Positions 1 through 6,877 of a DNA stretch of 6,877 bases are shown here, piece by piece. The DNA comes from Bacteroidota bacterium (lineage in GTDB: Bacteria; Bacteroidota; Bacteroidia; Chitinophagales; Chitinophagaceae). Numbering within the stretch: the stretch's first letter is position 1; each line of letters opens with the position of its first letter. The translations under genes and the position numbers were made by a program. The DNA is taken from assembly GCA_025361325.1 (NCBI GenBank), contig JANYAL010000004.1, forward strand, positions 1 to 6,877. The letters run 5' to 3'. A model generated the notes under the pieces. The model ran no database searches. It had not been told where the DNA came from and saw nothing but the letters and a program-made list of their open reading frames with translations.

Positions 1-1
1 C

Positions 2-2023
2 CTAATTACCTTTGCCTGCTTCTCCCAACCCCCGCTTCCCCGAAACCTGGAGCAGCAGCTTGAGAACATGACGGAGGACAACAACGACATCGAACCCGAC
101 GACGATGCCTTCCTCCAACGGCTGGAGCAGTTCATCCATGACCCGGTGAACCTGAACACGGCAGGTGCCGAAGAACTGCAGGACTTGCTTGTATTGAGTC
201 CCTTGCAGATCAGAGAATTGCTGCTGTACCGCAAACTAATGGGCCTCTTCATCAATATCTATGAACTGCAGGCTGTGCCTTTGTGGGACCCTGCCACCAT
301 ACGTAAGATCAGGCCTTATATAACAATTAGTATACCGGTAGATCTTTTGAAGACGCTGAAAGACCGCCTGGCAGGCGGAAAACAAACTATACTGTTGCGG
401 GCGGGCCTGGTGCCTGAAAAGTCGAAGGGTTATATCCGGATTGATTCCACTACCCGTAATTTTTATGCAGGATCGCCGATAAGCCTGTTGTTACGGTATA
501 CATATGTGTATAAGAACCTGCTGCAGTATGGATTCACTGCCAAGAAAGATGCAGGGGAGCAATTTTTCAGGGGCTACCAGAAACAGGGCTTTGATTCTTA
601 TTCCGCTCATTTTTTTGCCCGTGACCTGGGACTGGTGCAATCCCTTGCTCTGGGCGATTATACCGTGAACCTGGGTCAGGGATTGGTACAATGGCAGGGA
701 TTCGGTTTTAAAAGATCGGCTGCCATAATGAGTGTAAAGCGCGAGGGGCCAGTACTTCGGCCCTACAATTCACCGGGTGAGATCAATTTTCACCGGGGGG
801 TGGGTATCACCATAGGCAGAGGACGCTGGCAGGCAACTGGTTTTGTTTCGGTAAGGAATATAGATGCCCATTATGTAAAGGACAGCCTGTCATCCATCGG
901 TGGCTTTGTAAGCTCATTGCAAACCACCGGCTACCACCGCACTGCAACCGAAGTAGCCAATAAGGGTATTCTCCACCAGCTCGTGTATGGGGGGAATCTT
1001 ACCTGGCACCAGGGATTATTCCATGCGGGCATCAACGGTGTGCGATATATATTCAGCCTTCCCCTGGTTAAAAGTCCGGAACCCTATAATAAGTTTGCAC
1101 TGCATGGAAGAACATTCGCCAATTACAGCATCGATTATTCATTTAACTACAGAAATGTGCACTTTTTTGGAGAAGCCGCGGTGAATGAGGGCTTGTTTCC
1201 GGCATTTGAACAGGGTATGCTGGTCAGTGCCTCGGCCCATACGGATTTTTCTATCGTGTACCGGAATATCTCTATGGGGTACCAGAGCCTGTATTCCAAT
1301 GCTTTTACAAGAAATACCACACCTAATAATGAGCAGGGCGTTTTTCTGGGAATGACACTGAGGCCCGGCCCTGCCTGGCAGGTGGATGCTTATGCCGACC
1401 TCATTCATTTCCCCTGGCTCAAATATGGGGTGAATGCGCCATCCAATGAAAACGACTACCAGGTGCAGCTCAGTTTCAGGCCACGTAGGGAAATGGAGAT
1501 CTACAGCAGTTACCGCCAGGGAAACAGGGAAGTTAACGAAGCAACCGGACAAGCGGTGATCAGCGGTTTAACTGCCCTTTCTACACAGAACTGGCGTACC
1601 GAAGCCATCTTTTCGTTGAGCCGTGTTCTGAAAATGAGAAACCGGGTAGAGATAGCATGGTATAACAAAAAGGGTACCAAGCCTGAACAAGGATTTTTGT
1701 CGTTGGTGGAACTGGTGTATAAGCCCTTTTTTAGATCCTTTTCGGGTAATATCGGGGGGGTATTTTTCCATACAGATGGGTATAACAGCAGGATATATGC
1801 CTTTGAAAATGATGTTTTGTACAATTTTTCCATACCCTTTATGTATGATAAAGGGTATAGATATTATATCAATTCGAATTATGTAATGAGTAAGAGATTC
1901 AGCATCTGGATGAAGTGGGCAAGAACGGTGTATACTGCTAAAAGCTATATTGGAAGCGGGCTGGACCTGATCAGGGGGAATCATAAATCAGAAATTAAAT
2001 TACAGTTACGTTTTGCATTTTAA
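2..2023 (+). CDS. Helix-hairpin-helix (ComEA-like) outer-membrane beta-barrel protein, 5' end missing
   Basis: The visible part is 673 residues. The frame is open from base 2, and the codons before the ATG at 68 read LITFACFSQ then PPLPRNLEQQLEN. This looks like the end of a signal peptide, with cleavage near the SQ, followed by mature protein. The ATG at 68 is therefore internal and the real start lies left of the window. Visible residues ~23-45 are acidic. Residues ~49-110 match the ComEA/HHH_3 pattern: VNLNTA, then EEL, a YRKLMG turn, and a second hairpin beginning with YELQAVP. The glycines usual in each hairpin (GxG) are absent. The rest (~130-673) has alternating aromatic/hydrophobic strands, a GDYTVNLGQGLVQWQGFGF segment, and a C-terminal end in LRFAF. 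This fits an outer-membrane barrel with a terminal Phe recognised by the BAM machinery. From memory, proteins of this build are widespread in Bacteroidota, and I know of no established function. 'ComEA' or DNA-uptake labels rest only on the small HHH region. The next gene is 143 bases away behind its own candidate promoter, so co-transcription is unlikely. Confidence 0.85.
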   Translation, partial: LITFACFSQPPLPRNLEQQLENMTEDNNDIEPDDDAFLQRLEQFIHDPVNLNTAGAEELQDLLVLSPLQIRELLLYRKLMGLFINIYELQAVPLWDPATIRKIRPYITISIPVDLLKTLKDRLAGGKQTILLRAGLVPEKSKGYIRIDSTTRNFYAGSPISLLLRYTYVYKNLLQYGFTAKKDAGEQFFRGYQKQGFDSYSAHFFARDLGLVQSLALGDYTVNLGQGLVQWQGFGFKRSAAIMSVKREGPVLRPYNSPGEINFHRGVGITIGRGRWQATGFVSVRNIDAHYVKDSLSSIGGFVSSLQTTGYHRTATEVANKGILHQLVYGGNLTWHQGLFHAGINGVRYIFSLPLVKSPEPYNKFALHGRTFANYSIDYSFNYRNVHFFGEAAVNEGLFPAFEQGMLVSASAHTDFSIVYRNISMGYQSLYSNAFTRNTTPNNEQGVFLGMTLRPGPAWQVDAYADLIHFPWLKYGVNAPSNENDYQVQLSFRPRREMEIYSSYRQGNREVNEATGQAVISGLTALSTQNWRTEAIFSLSRVLKMRNRVEIAWYNKKGTKPEQGFLSLVELVYKPFFRSFSGNIGGVFFHTDGYNSRIYAFENDVLYNFSIPFMYDKGYRYYINSNYVMSKRFSIWMKWARTVYTAKSYIGSGLDLIRGNHKSEIKLQLRFAF

Positions 2024-2094
2024 CAGAATTATGTGAACAATGCAGCTATTTCGGTTCCTGGACTGTCATGAATTATGAATGGCAGGGCTAACAA

Positions 2095-2125
2095 TTTTTT
2101 TAACATTTTTTTGACGTTAAGAAAA
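2095..2125. repeat. Phased T7 tracts and imperfect AT inverted repeat upstream of susC-like gene
   Basis: Two near-identical 10-base units, TTTTTTTAAC (2095-2104) and TTTTTTTGAC (2106-2115), start 11 bases apart, about one helical turn. Such phasing is known to bend DNA. The first unit is also the left arm of an inverted repeat whose right arm is GTTAAGAAAA (2116-2125): ten pairs with one G-T wobble and an 11-base loop. The second T-tract runs into the candidate -33 element. Possible roles are promoter curvature, an operator, or a weak AT-rich end signal for the upstream gene. No GC-rich terminator stem is visible in 2024-2094. The sequence pattern is certain; its function is inference. Confidence 0.4.
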
Positions 2126-2139
2126 TATTCTTATTTTTA
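2110..2139 (+). promoter_or_regulatory. Candidate Bacteroidota-type promoter for the SusC/SusD pair
   Basis: TTTG at 2110-2113 could be the -33 element. TATTTTTA at 2132-2139 matches the -7 consensus TAnnTTTG at all fixed positions except the last (A instead of G). The spacer is 18 bases, within the usual range for the Bacteroidota housekeeping sigma factor. Transcription would begin near 2146, giving a leader of about 20 bases before the ATG at 2167. This is too short for a riboswitch or attenuator. The AT richness of the region makes chance matches likely, so confidence is moderate. Confidence 0.45.
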
Positions 2140-2166
2140 CAAATCATTAAACTCAATTAATTGCAC

Positions 2167-5100
2167 ATGAGAAGATTTTTATCACTGTTAACAATGCTCA
2201 TGCTCTGTGGAGTATTGGCATTTGCCCAAAACCGGGTGGTGTCCGGTAAGGTTACTGATAAAGACGGTAACGCTGTTCCTTTTAGTACAATTAAAGTAAA
2301 AGGTACTCCCACCGGGACACAGGCAGACGCCAATGGCGCTTTTACTGTCAGAGTTAAGGACGGTACGGTTCTTACGATATCTGCAGCCGGGTATGTTTCC
2401 TCCGATGTGAATGTTGGTGTTCGCTCTAACATTGTTGAGGTACTGGAATTGAGTACTACATCCACCAGGCTTACCGAAGTTGTGGTAACCGCCATGGGGG
2501 TTAAGAAACAGGCCAAAGAGCTTGGCTATGCTACAGCAAAAATCAATACCGATGAACTCAACCAGGCTAAGGTTACTAACCTGTCAACGGGCCTGGCTGC
2601 CAAAGTCTCCGGTCTTCAGATACAACTTGTTAACAATGGTGTTAAACCCGATACGCGCATCACGCTGCGTGGAAACCGTTCTATACTGGGTAATAATCAG
2701 GCTTTACTGGTTGTAGATGATATTCAGCTTCCAATCAGTTATATCAGCACCCTGAACCCCAATGATGTGGACAATGTGACTGTGCTGAAAGGTGCTTCTG
2801 CTTCCGCACTATATGGTTCTGAAGCTTCCAACGGTGTTATCATAGTAACTACTAAAAGGGGTGTTCGTGGCAAACCCGTCGTTAAACTGAGCAGTACGGC
2901 CAGTTTCGAGACTATTGCTTACATGCCTGAATTCCAGAATGAATTTGGTCCCTGGGGTGGAGAGCCTTTGAACGCACCATATATGGTGTTGTTCCCATCT
3001 TCTCCTTATGTTCCTTATGCTCCCTATGAGAACCAGAATTATGGCCCAAGGTATAACGGTCAGCGTGTGCCCCTCGGAGGTCCGATCCCTGTTTTCCGTA
3101 ACGATGGATCTTTCTTCATGAAACAGGATTCAGCTACTTATGCAGCTAAGCCCAATGCAAAAAGGGATTTCTTTGATAGAGCACTTACCTGGACGAATGA
3201 TGTATCCTATTCAGCTGGTGACGAAAAGAGTAAATTCTTCTTCTCTTTTCAGGATGTGAATGCAGCAGGTGTGCTTCCTATGGATGTAAGCCGCAGGGAT
3301 GCCATCCGTGCAAACGGATCTAAAGAAGCCGGTATTTTCCGGGTGGATTATAATGTAGGTTATACCCTAACACATACTAATACCACACCGGGCTCAGGAG
3401 TTCCCTTTTCCAGCACTACCGGTGTTGGAGGCGGTTATGCAGGTGGCGGTTCCTATTTCCAGAACAGGCCTCTGTATTGGACCATCATCAACCAACCTTC
3501 CATGGTTGACCTGCGGGATTACAGGAACTGGCAGAACAATCCATTGGCAAGCCCCGACGGTTTCTATAATGCATATTATGGTAATCCCTGGTGGCAGATT
3601 GACCAGACCAGGCTCGACGAAAGGAACAATGACCTGATCGCGGCATTTTCATTGGGTGCTAAACCATTGAGCTGGCTCGATTTCAATTATAAAGCCGGTA
3701 TTGCACGTAATGATTATTCAAATAAATATACACAGGCAGGATACACTTTTGCCCCCTGGGCCATTGCTGATCCCTGGAGTGCAGGTAATATCCCCAGCGG
3801 TGTTAAGAAATTATCTCCCAGCGAGGGGGATGCTCTTAGTTATAGCCAGCGGCTGACCAGCGACTTATTGGCTACCGTGCATACCAACTATAAGAGCTTT
3901 GATTTCAAATTCATCCTCGGTACTTCATTGATTACTTCCAAATCGAGGATTCTAAGTACTTCAGCAAGTGTACTGGTAATCCCTAATTTCTATAACATAT
4001 CAAACAGGGTTGGTGAACCTGCTGTAGGTGAGAATTATGCTGAGACCCGTAGGGTGGGCGCTTTTGGAGACCTTTCGGTAGGATATAAGAACTTCCTGTT
4101 CCTGCACGGTTCACTGCGTAATGACTGGACCTCATTGCTTTCTGAAAAGAACCGTTCTTACCTGTATCCTGCTGCCGACCTTTCCTTTGTATTCACAGAT
4201 GCCATCAAAGGATTACAGAACAGCAACTTCCTGAGTTTTGGTAAAATCAGGGCAGCTTACAGTAAAACCGCGCAAGTTAGCGTTGGTGCTTACTCTCTGT
4301 CCAATACGTTCAATGCGGGTGGTGGATTTCCATTCGGAGGTGTAGCCGGTTTCAGTGTCAACGGACGTTTTGCTAATCCGAATATCTTACCTGAGATAAG
4401 TACAGACCGTGAATTAGGTATTGAACTGGCATTCTGGAAGAACAGGATCCTTTTGTCTGCTGCTGTGTACAAGACCAATACGATTAATCAGACCATTCCT
4501 ATCACGATATCCACTTCTACCGGTTATTCCTCTTCTGTTGTAAACTCCGGTGAGATGCAGAACAAAGGGATAGAAGTAGACCTTAAATTTTCTCCGGTCG
4601 TGAAGACGCGCTCAGGTTTCCGTTGGGATGTAGGCGGTAATGTATCTTATAATGAGAACACCGTTCTTTCTATAGGTTATGGTTTATCTGAAGTAAATGT
4701 GGGTGGAAGCTCATATGCAGTGGTTGGCAAACCTTACCCGGTTCTAAAAGGGACAGACTGGGTGCGTGACCCCGTTACCAATAAAATTGCGGTAGACAAG
4801 AATACCGGTCTGCCAACATTGAATAATACCCCGCAATACTTCGGTACCACCAACCCTCCGTTGAAAGTTGGGCTAAATACATCTTTCTCTTTTAAAGGAT
4901 TCACAGTTACCGCTGTTGCTGATGCCCGTATAGGTGCAGTGATTTTTAATGGAATTGGTAACAACCTCGACTTTACCGGGGTATCTGCCTATTCAGCTTC
5001 TTCCGGACGTCAGCCCTTCGTTATTCCAAATTCAGTGTACTTTGATGGCGCCAAATATGTGCCTAATACCAATATCAATACCAATGATGGTAATATAGGC

Positions 5101-5394
5101 TTTTGGGCCAATACCTGGAATTCTGATTTCAGCAACTATGTGAACAGTGCGGATTTCTGGAAATTAAGGGAGGTTTCTTTAAGTTATACATTCCCCAAGA
5201 AACTGATGAGTGGTTTCATCAAAGGTTGCAGTATGCAGGTTTCCGGAAGGAATTTATTTACGCAAAAAGCCAAGGAGAACGTTTGGAGTGATCCTGAGTT
5301 CAGCAATACTACCGGTAATGGTACTGGAAGCACAGATATAAACCAGCTGCCTCCGACCAAATTCGTTGCTTTTAGTTTGAATCTTACTTTTTAA
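2167..5394 (+). CDS. SusC/RagA-family TonB-linked outer-membrane transporter
   Basis: This 1075-residue protein is the barrel subunit of a SusCD importer, moving a large nutrient across the outer membrane with TonB-ExbBD energy. Residues 1-20 form a signal peptide (MRRF, Leu/Met-rich core, cleavage after AFA before Gln21). Residues ~24-98 are a carboxypeptidase-regulatory-like (CarboxypepD_reg) domain starting VVSGKVTD. The SusC hallmark LTEVVVTA follows at 102-109, leading into the TonB-dependent plug (~110-232), with ITLRGNRS, LLVVDD, VTVLKGASASALYGS and the closing NGVIIVTTKRG. The remainder is the 22-strand-type barrel, ending in FVAFSLNLTF. Length is usual for the family. There is no N-terminal STN domain, so it is not expected to signal directly to an anti-sigma factor. 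The ATG at 2167 is preferred over the in-frame TTG at 2161, because it gives a standard Met-Arg-Arg signal-peptide start; neither has a Shine-Dalgarno sequence. It lies 44 bases before a SusD-family gene, its obligate partner. The substrate cannot be deduced. Confidence 0.95.
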   Translation: MRRFLSLLTMLMLCGVLAFAQNRVVSGKVTDKDGNAVPFSTIKVKGTPTGTQADANGAFTVRVKDGTVLTISAAGYVSSDVNVGVRSNIVEVLELSTTSTRLTEVVVTAMGVKKQAKELGYATAKINTDELNQAKVTNLSTGLAAKVSGLQIQLVNNGVKPDTRITLRGNRSILGNNQALLVVDDIQLPISYISTLNPNDVDNVTVLKGASASALYGSEASNGVIIVTTKRGVRGKPVVKLSSTASFETIAYMPEFQNEFGPWGGEPLNAPYMVLFPSSPYVPYAPYENQNYGPRYNGQRVPLGGPIPVFRNDGSFFMKQDSATYAAKPNAKRDFFDRALTWTNDVSYSAGDEKSKFFFSFQDVNAAGVLPMDVSRRDAIRANGSKEAGIFRVDYNVGYTLTHTNTTPGSGVPFSSTTGVGGGYAGGGSYFQNRPLYWTIINQPSMVDLRDYRNWQNNPLASPDGFYNAYYGNPWWQIDQTRLDERNNDLIAAFSLGAKPLSWLDFNYKAGIARNDYSNKYTQAGYTFAPWAIADPWSAGNIPSGVKKLSPSEGDALSYSQRLTSDLLATVHTNYKSFDFKFILGTSLITSKSRILSTSASVLVIPNFYNISNRVGEPAVGENYAETRRVGAFGDLSVGYKNFLFLHGSLRNDWTSLLSEKNRSYLYPAADLSFVFTDAIKGLQNSNFLSFGKIRAAYSKTAQVSVGAYSLSNTFNAGGGFPFGGVAGFSVNGRFANPNILPEISTDRELGIELAFWKNRILLSAAVYKTNTINQTIPITISTSTGYSSSVVNSGEMQNKGIEVDLKFSPVVKTRSGFRWDVGGNVSYNENTVLSIGYGLSEVNVGGSSYAVVGKPYPVLKGTDWVRDPVTNKIAVDKNTGLPTLNNTPQYFGTTNPPLKVGLNTSFSFKGFTVTAVADARIGAVIFNGIGNNLDFTGVSAYSASSGRQPFVIPNSVYFDGAKYVPNTNINTNDGNIGFWANTWNSDFSNYVNSADFWKLREVSLSYTFPKKLMSGFIKGCSMQVSGRNLFTQKAKENVWSDPEFSNTTGNGTGSTDINQLPPTKFVAFSLNLTF

Positions 5395-5411
5395 CTGAAT
5401 AAACTACTCTG

Positions 5412-5433
5412 ATTTATTTATTTGTAAATAAAA
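5412..5433 (+). repeat. Perfect 9-bp A/T hairpin in the susC-susD gap
   Basis: ATTTATTTA (5412-5420) and TAAATAAAT (5425-5433) are exact reverse complements around a TTTG loop. They fill half of the 44-base gap and end five bases (all A) before the SusD-like ATG. There is no following T-run on this strand and no G/C pair in the stem, so a classical terminator is unlikely. As RNA it would be a weak stem next to the A-rich initiation region, where Bacteroidota ribosomes favour unstructured A-rich leaders. It could tune SusD translation or mRNA processing, or be an accident of base composition. Confidence 0.4.
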
Positions 5434-5438
5434 TAAAA

Positions 5439-6877
5439 ATGAAAAAATTATCAATCATATTATTCGGAGCATTGGTGCTTAGCAGTTGCAGTAAGAACTT
5501 CTTTGATATCAATCAGAATCCGAACTCCTCCACCAACGCAAGCGTTGACCTGGTGCTTGCCAATGCGCAGACAGTAACGGCTTCACGCCTGATTGTGGCT
5601 GGTAATTTCCAGACCATAACGGAGTGGATGAACTATTGGGCACCTAGCGGAAGTTATGCACTGAGTGCTTCCGACGGAGCCAGCTATAAAGAGACCACCG
5701 ATTTCGGGGATGGTAACTGGCAGGCATCTTACCGTAACCTGGAGGATTATGACTATGTGGAAAAAACGGCAACGGCTACCAATAACTATTTCTATATAGG
5801 GGCTGCCAAGGCCATGAAGGCCTTTGTGTTCCAGCAATTAGTAGACCAATTCAATAATATTCCTTATTCACAGGCTTTGCAGGGAACTGCCAACCTGACC
5901 CCGAAATATGACGATGCACAGTCTGTTTATGATGACCTGGCAAAACAACTGAAAGCGGCCATCGTATATTTTAAAAGAGCCGATGCTATTGGTTCTACCA
6001 CAGAGGATGTACTGTTTTCAGGAAACAATACAAAGTGGATTCAGTTTTGTAATAGCCTGAGACTGAGAATGCTGATACGCCAGTCTCAGATCGGCCGGAA
6101 TGCTTATATTCAGACCGAGATCAATGACATCGTTGGCAATGGGGGTGGATTTCTATCCACTGATGCTTCTGTAAATCCGGGGTATACCAATTCTAGTGGA
6201 AAACAGAATCCCTTTTATGGTTTTTGTATTAATACTGCAGGCACTTTTACACAGGATTTCTGGAGGGCTAACAGGTATATCATCAATTTCTGCCAGGCCA
6301 ATAATGATCCACGTTATACTTTCTGGTATGCACCCAATTCATCCGGTAATTATGTAGGTAATATACTGGGCGCCAACAACAACGCCGTGGGCAGTGTTGC
6401 TTCTGTATTCGGCCCCGGATTACTCCAATCCGTTTCTCAATCAGCCATCGTATTCACTGCTGCTGAAAGCTATTTCCTTCAGGCTGAAGCTGTGCTAAGG
6501 GGTTATTTGCCAGGCAACGCTCAAAGCCTGTTCAACAGTGGTGTGCAATCTTCATTCAATTATCTTGGTGCAGGGTCTTCATCTGCTTATACTTCTCAAC
6601 CCGGCAACCTGCAGACCAATTATGGAGCATGTGGCACTTTCGCCCAGCAGCTTGGCTGTATCATACGTCAGAAATATCTGGCATTCAATACGACCACGCC
6701 GGTAGAAGCATGGTCTGATTACAGGAGACTGGCAATGCCGGCTGATATGCCACTTTCCATTCACAACCAGATCGACAGGCAGCCACCTGCCATTCCCACC
6801 CGGTTGTTATATGCCACCAGTGAATATGTCACGAACCCGACGAATGTACCAACGGGTATTGATTACCATACCTCTAA
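5439..6877 (+). CDS. SusD/RagB-family outer-membrane lipoprotein (SusD-like_2 type), 3' end cut
   Basis: The frame is open from the ATG at 5439 to the window edge: 479 full codons plus two bases, with no stop. Residues 1-17 are a lipoprotein signal peptide (MKKLSIIL, lipobox LSSC, lipidated Cys17), followed by SKNFFDINQNPNSST. This start is typical of SusD homologues, with a short tether to the membrane. Further family marks are YWAPSGSY near 66-73, KWIQFCNSLRLRMLIRQS (199-216), the helical AESYFLQAEAVLRG (342-355) and EAWSDYRRLAMP (424-435). These favour the SusD-like_2 (PF12771) branch over classical starch-binding SusD, though without a profile search this is a judgement. The final visible residues (GIDYHTS) resemble the usual last stretch of the family, so perhaps fewer than ten residues are missing. 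The protein would sit on the cell surface as the hinged, ligand-binding lid of the SusC barrel encoded just upstream, almost certainly in one operon. The leader is A-rich (AAATAAAA before ATG) without a Shine-Dalgarno sequence. Confidence 0.92.
   Translation, partial: MKKLSIILFGALVLSSCSKNFFDINQNPNSSTNASVDLVLANAQTVTASRLIVAGNFQTITEWMNYWAPSGSYALSASDGASYKETTDFGDGNWQASYRNLEDYDYVEKTATATNNYFYIGAAKAMKAFVFQQLVDQFNNIPYSQALQGTANLTPKYDDAQSVYDDLAKQLKAAIVYFKRADAIGSTTEDVLFSGNNTKWIQFCNSLRLRMLIRQSQIGRNAYIQTEINDIVGNGGGFLSTDASVNPGYTNSSGKQNPFYGFCINTAGTFTQDFWRANRYIINFCQANNDPRYTFWYAPNSSGNYVGNILGANNNAVGSVASVFGPGLLQSVSQSAIVFTAAESYFLQAEAVLRGYLPGNAQSLFNSGVQSSFNYLGAGSSSAYTSQPGNLQTNYGACGTFAQQLGCIIRQKYLAFNTTTPVEAWSDYRRLAMPADMPLSIHNQIDRQPPAIPTRLLYATSEYVTNPTNVPTGIDYHTS

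Noticed and set aside
1139..1552. Antisense open frame of 137 codons
   Set aside because: It lies wholly inside the barrel gene, gives a composition without recognisable domains, and overlaps other antisense frames at 1510-1833 and 1568-1984. It is a shadow of the sense coding sequence.
2161..2166. TTG start adding two residues (Met-His) to SusC
   Set aside because: The ATG six bases later gives a standard signal-peptide start, and there is no ribosome-binding evidence favouring TTG.
2197..2208. Possible lipobox at Cys14 of the SusC signal peptide
   Set aside because: The residues before the Cys (LML) do not fit the lipobox, and an AFA-Q signal-peptidase I site follows six residues later, as expected for a SusC.
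2157..2516. Antisense open frame of 119 codons across the susC start
   Set aside because: Its Thr/Val/Ser-rich product mirrors the sense signal-peptide and CarboxypepD_reg codons. It would also read out of the strongly supported SusC gene with no leader of its own.
3001..3060. Pro/Tyr-rich stretch (SSPYVPYAPYENQNYGPRY) in SusC
   Set aside because: It is a low-complexity extracellular loop region just after the plug, within normal variation for SusC barrels.
5065..5085. 12-base spaced repeat (AATACCAAT twice) encoding NTNINTND in SusC
   Set aside because: It is only two short copies within an Asn-rich barrel loop, common in SusC proteins and without evidence of expansion.
5376..5424. Separate promoter for the SusD gene (TTTG at 5376 or 5421)
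   Set aside because: No TAnnTTTG-like element lies at the right distance after the TTTG at 5376, and the TTTG at 5421-5424 lacks the TA at the required spacing. Co-transcription with SusC is simpler.
5583..5837. Antisense frames inside the SusD gene (also 6579-6764)
   Set aside because: Both are contained in the convincing SusD coding frame and show no domain or initiation signal.

Overview
The window most likely comes from a Bacteroidota chromosome, probably Chitinophagaceae or a close relative. The evidence is a SusC/SusD-type outer-membrane nutrient importer pair, a candidate Bacteroidota-type promoter (TTTG / TAnnTTTG-like), A-rich rather than Shine-Dalgarno leaders before the start codons, and an outer-membrane helix-hairpin-helix protein of a kind I recall as typical of this phylum. 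The family-level placement is inference from protein style, not from a search. All three genes lie on the + strand. Two are cut by the window edges.

Layout. (1) 2-2023 is the 3' part of a gene for a secreted protein with an N-terminal ComEA-like helix-hairpin-helix region followed by a long outer-membrane beta-barrel. The reading frame stays open to the left edge, so the ATG at 68 is an internal methionine and the true start is outside the window. (2) 2024-2166 is a 143-base AT-rich intergenic region. It has two T7 tracts 11 bases apart, an imperfect AT inverted repeat and a plausible promoter for the next gene. (3) 2167-5394 is a complete SusC/RagA-family TonB-dependent transporter. (4) 5395-5438 is a 44-base gap holding a perfect 9-bp all-A/T inverted repeat just before the next ATG. 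(5) 5439-6877 is a SusD/RagB-family lipoprotein. It has no stop codon in the window but is probably missing only its last few residues.

The SusC and SusD products should form one complex in the outer membrane: a TonB-powered barrel (SusC) with a surface lipoprotein lid (SusD) that captures and imports a large nutrient such as a glycan or peptide. No degradative enzyme, sigma/anti-sigma pair or other regulator lies in the window, so the substrate cannot be named. The SusC lacks an N-terminal secretin/STN signalling domain, so direct control through an anti-sigma factor is not expected. The upstream barrel gene is probably a separate transcription unit.

I see no RNA genes, CRISPR arrays, insertion sequences or prophage genes. 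Nothing here clearly marks a new multi-gene system. The least explained item is the helix-hairpin-helix/beta-barrel protein, whose hairpins lack the glycine signature expected for DNA binding.
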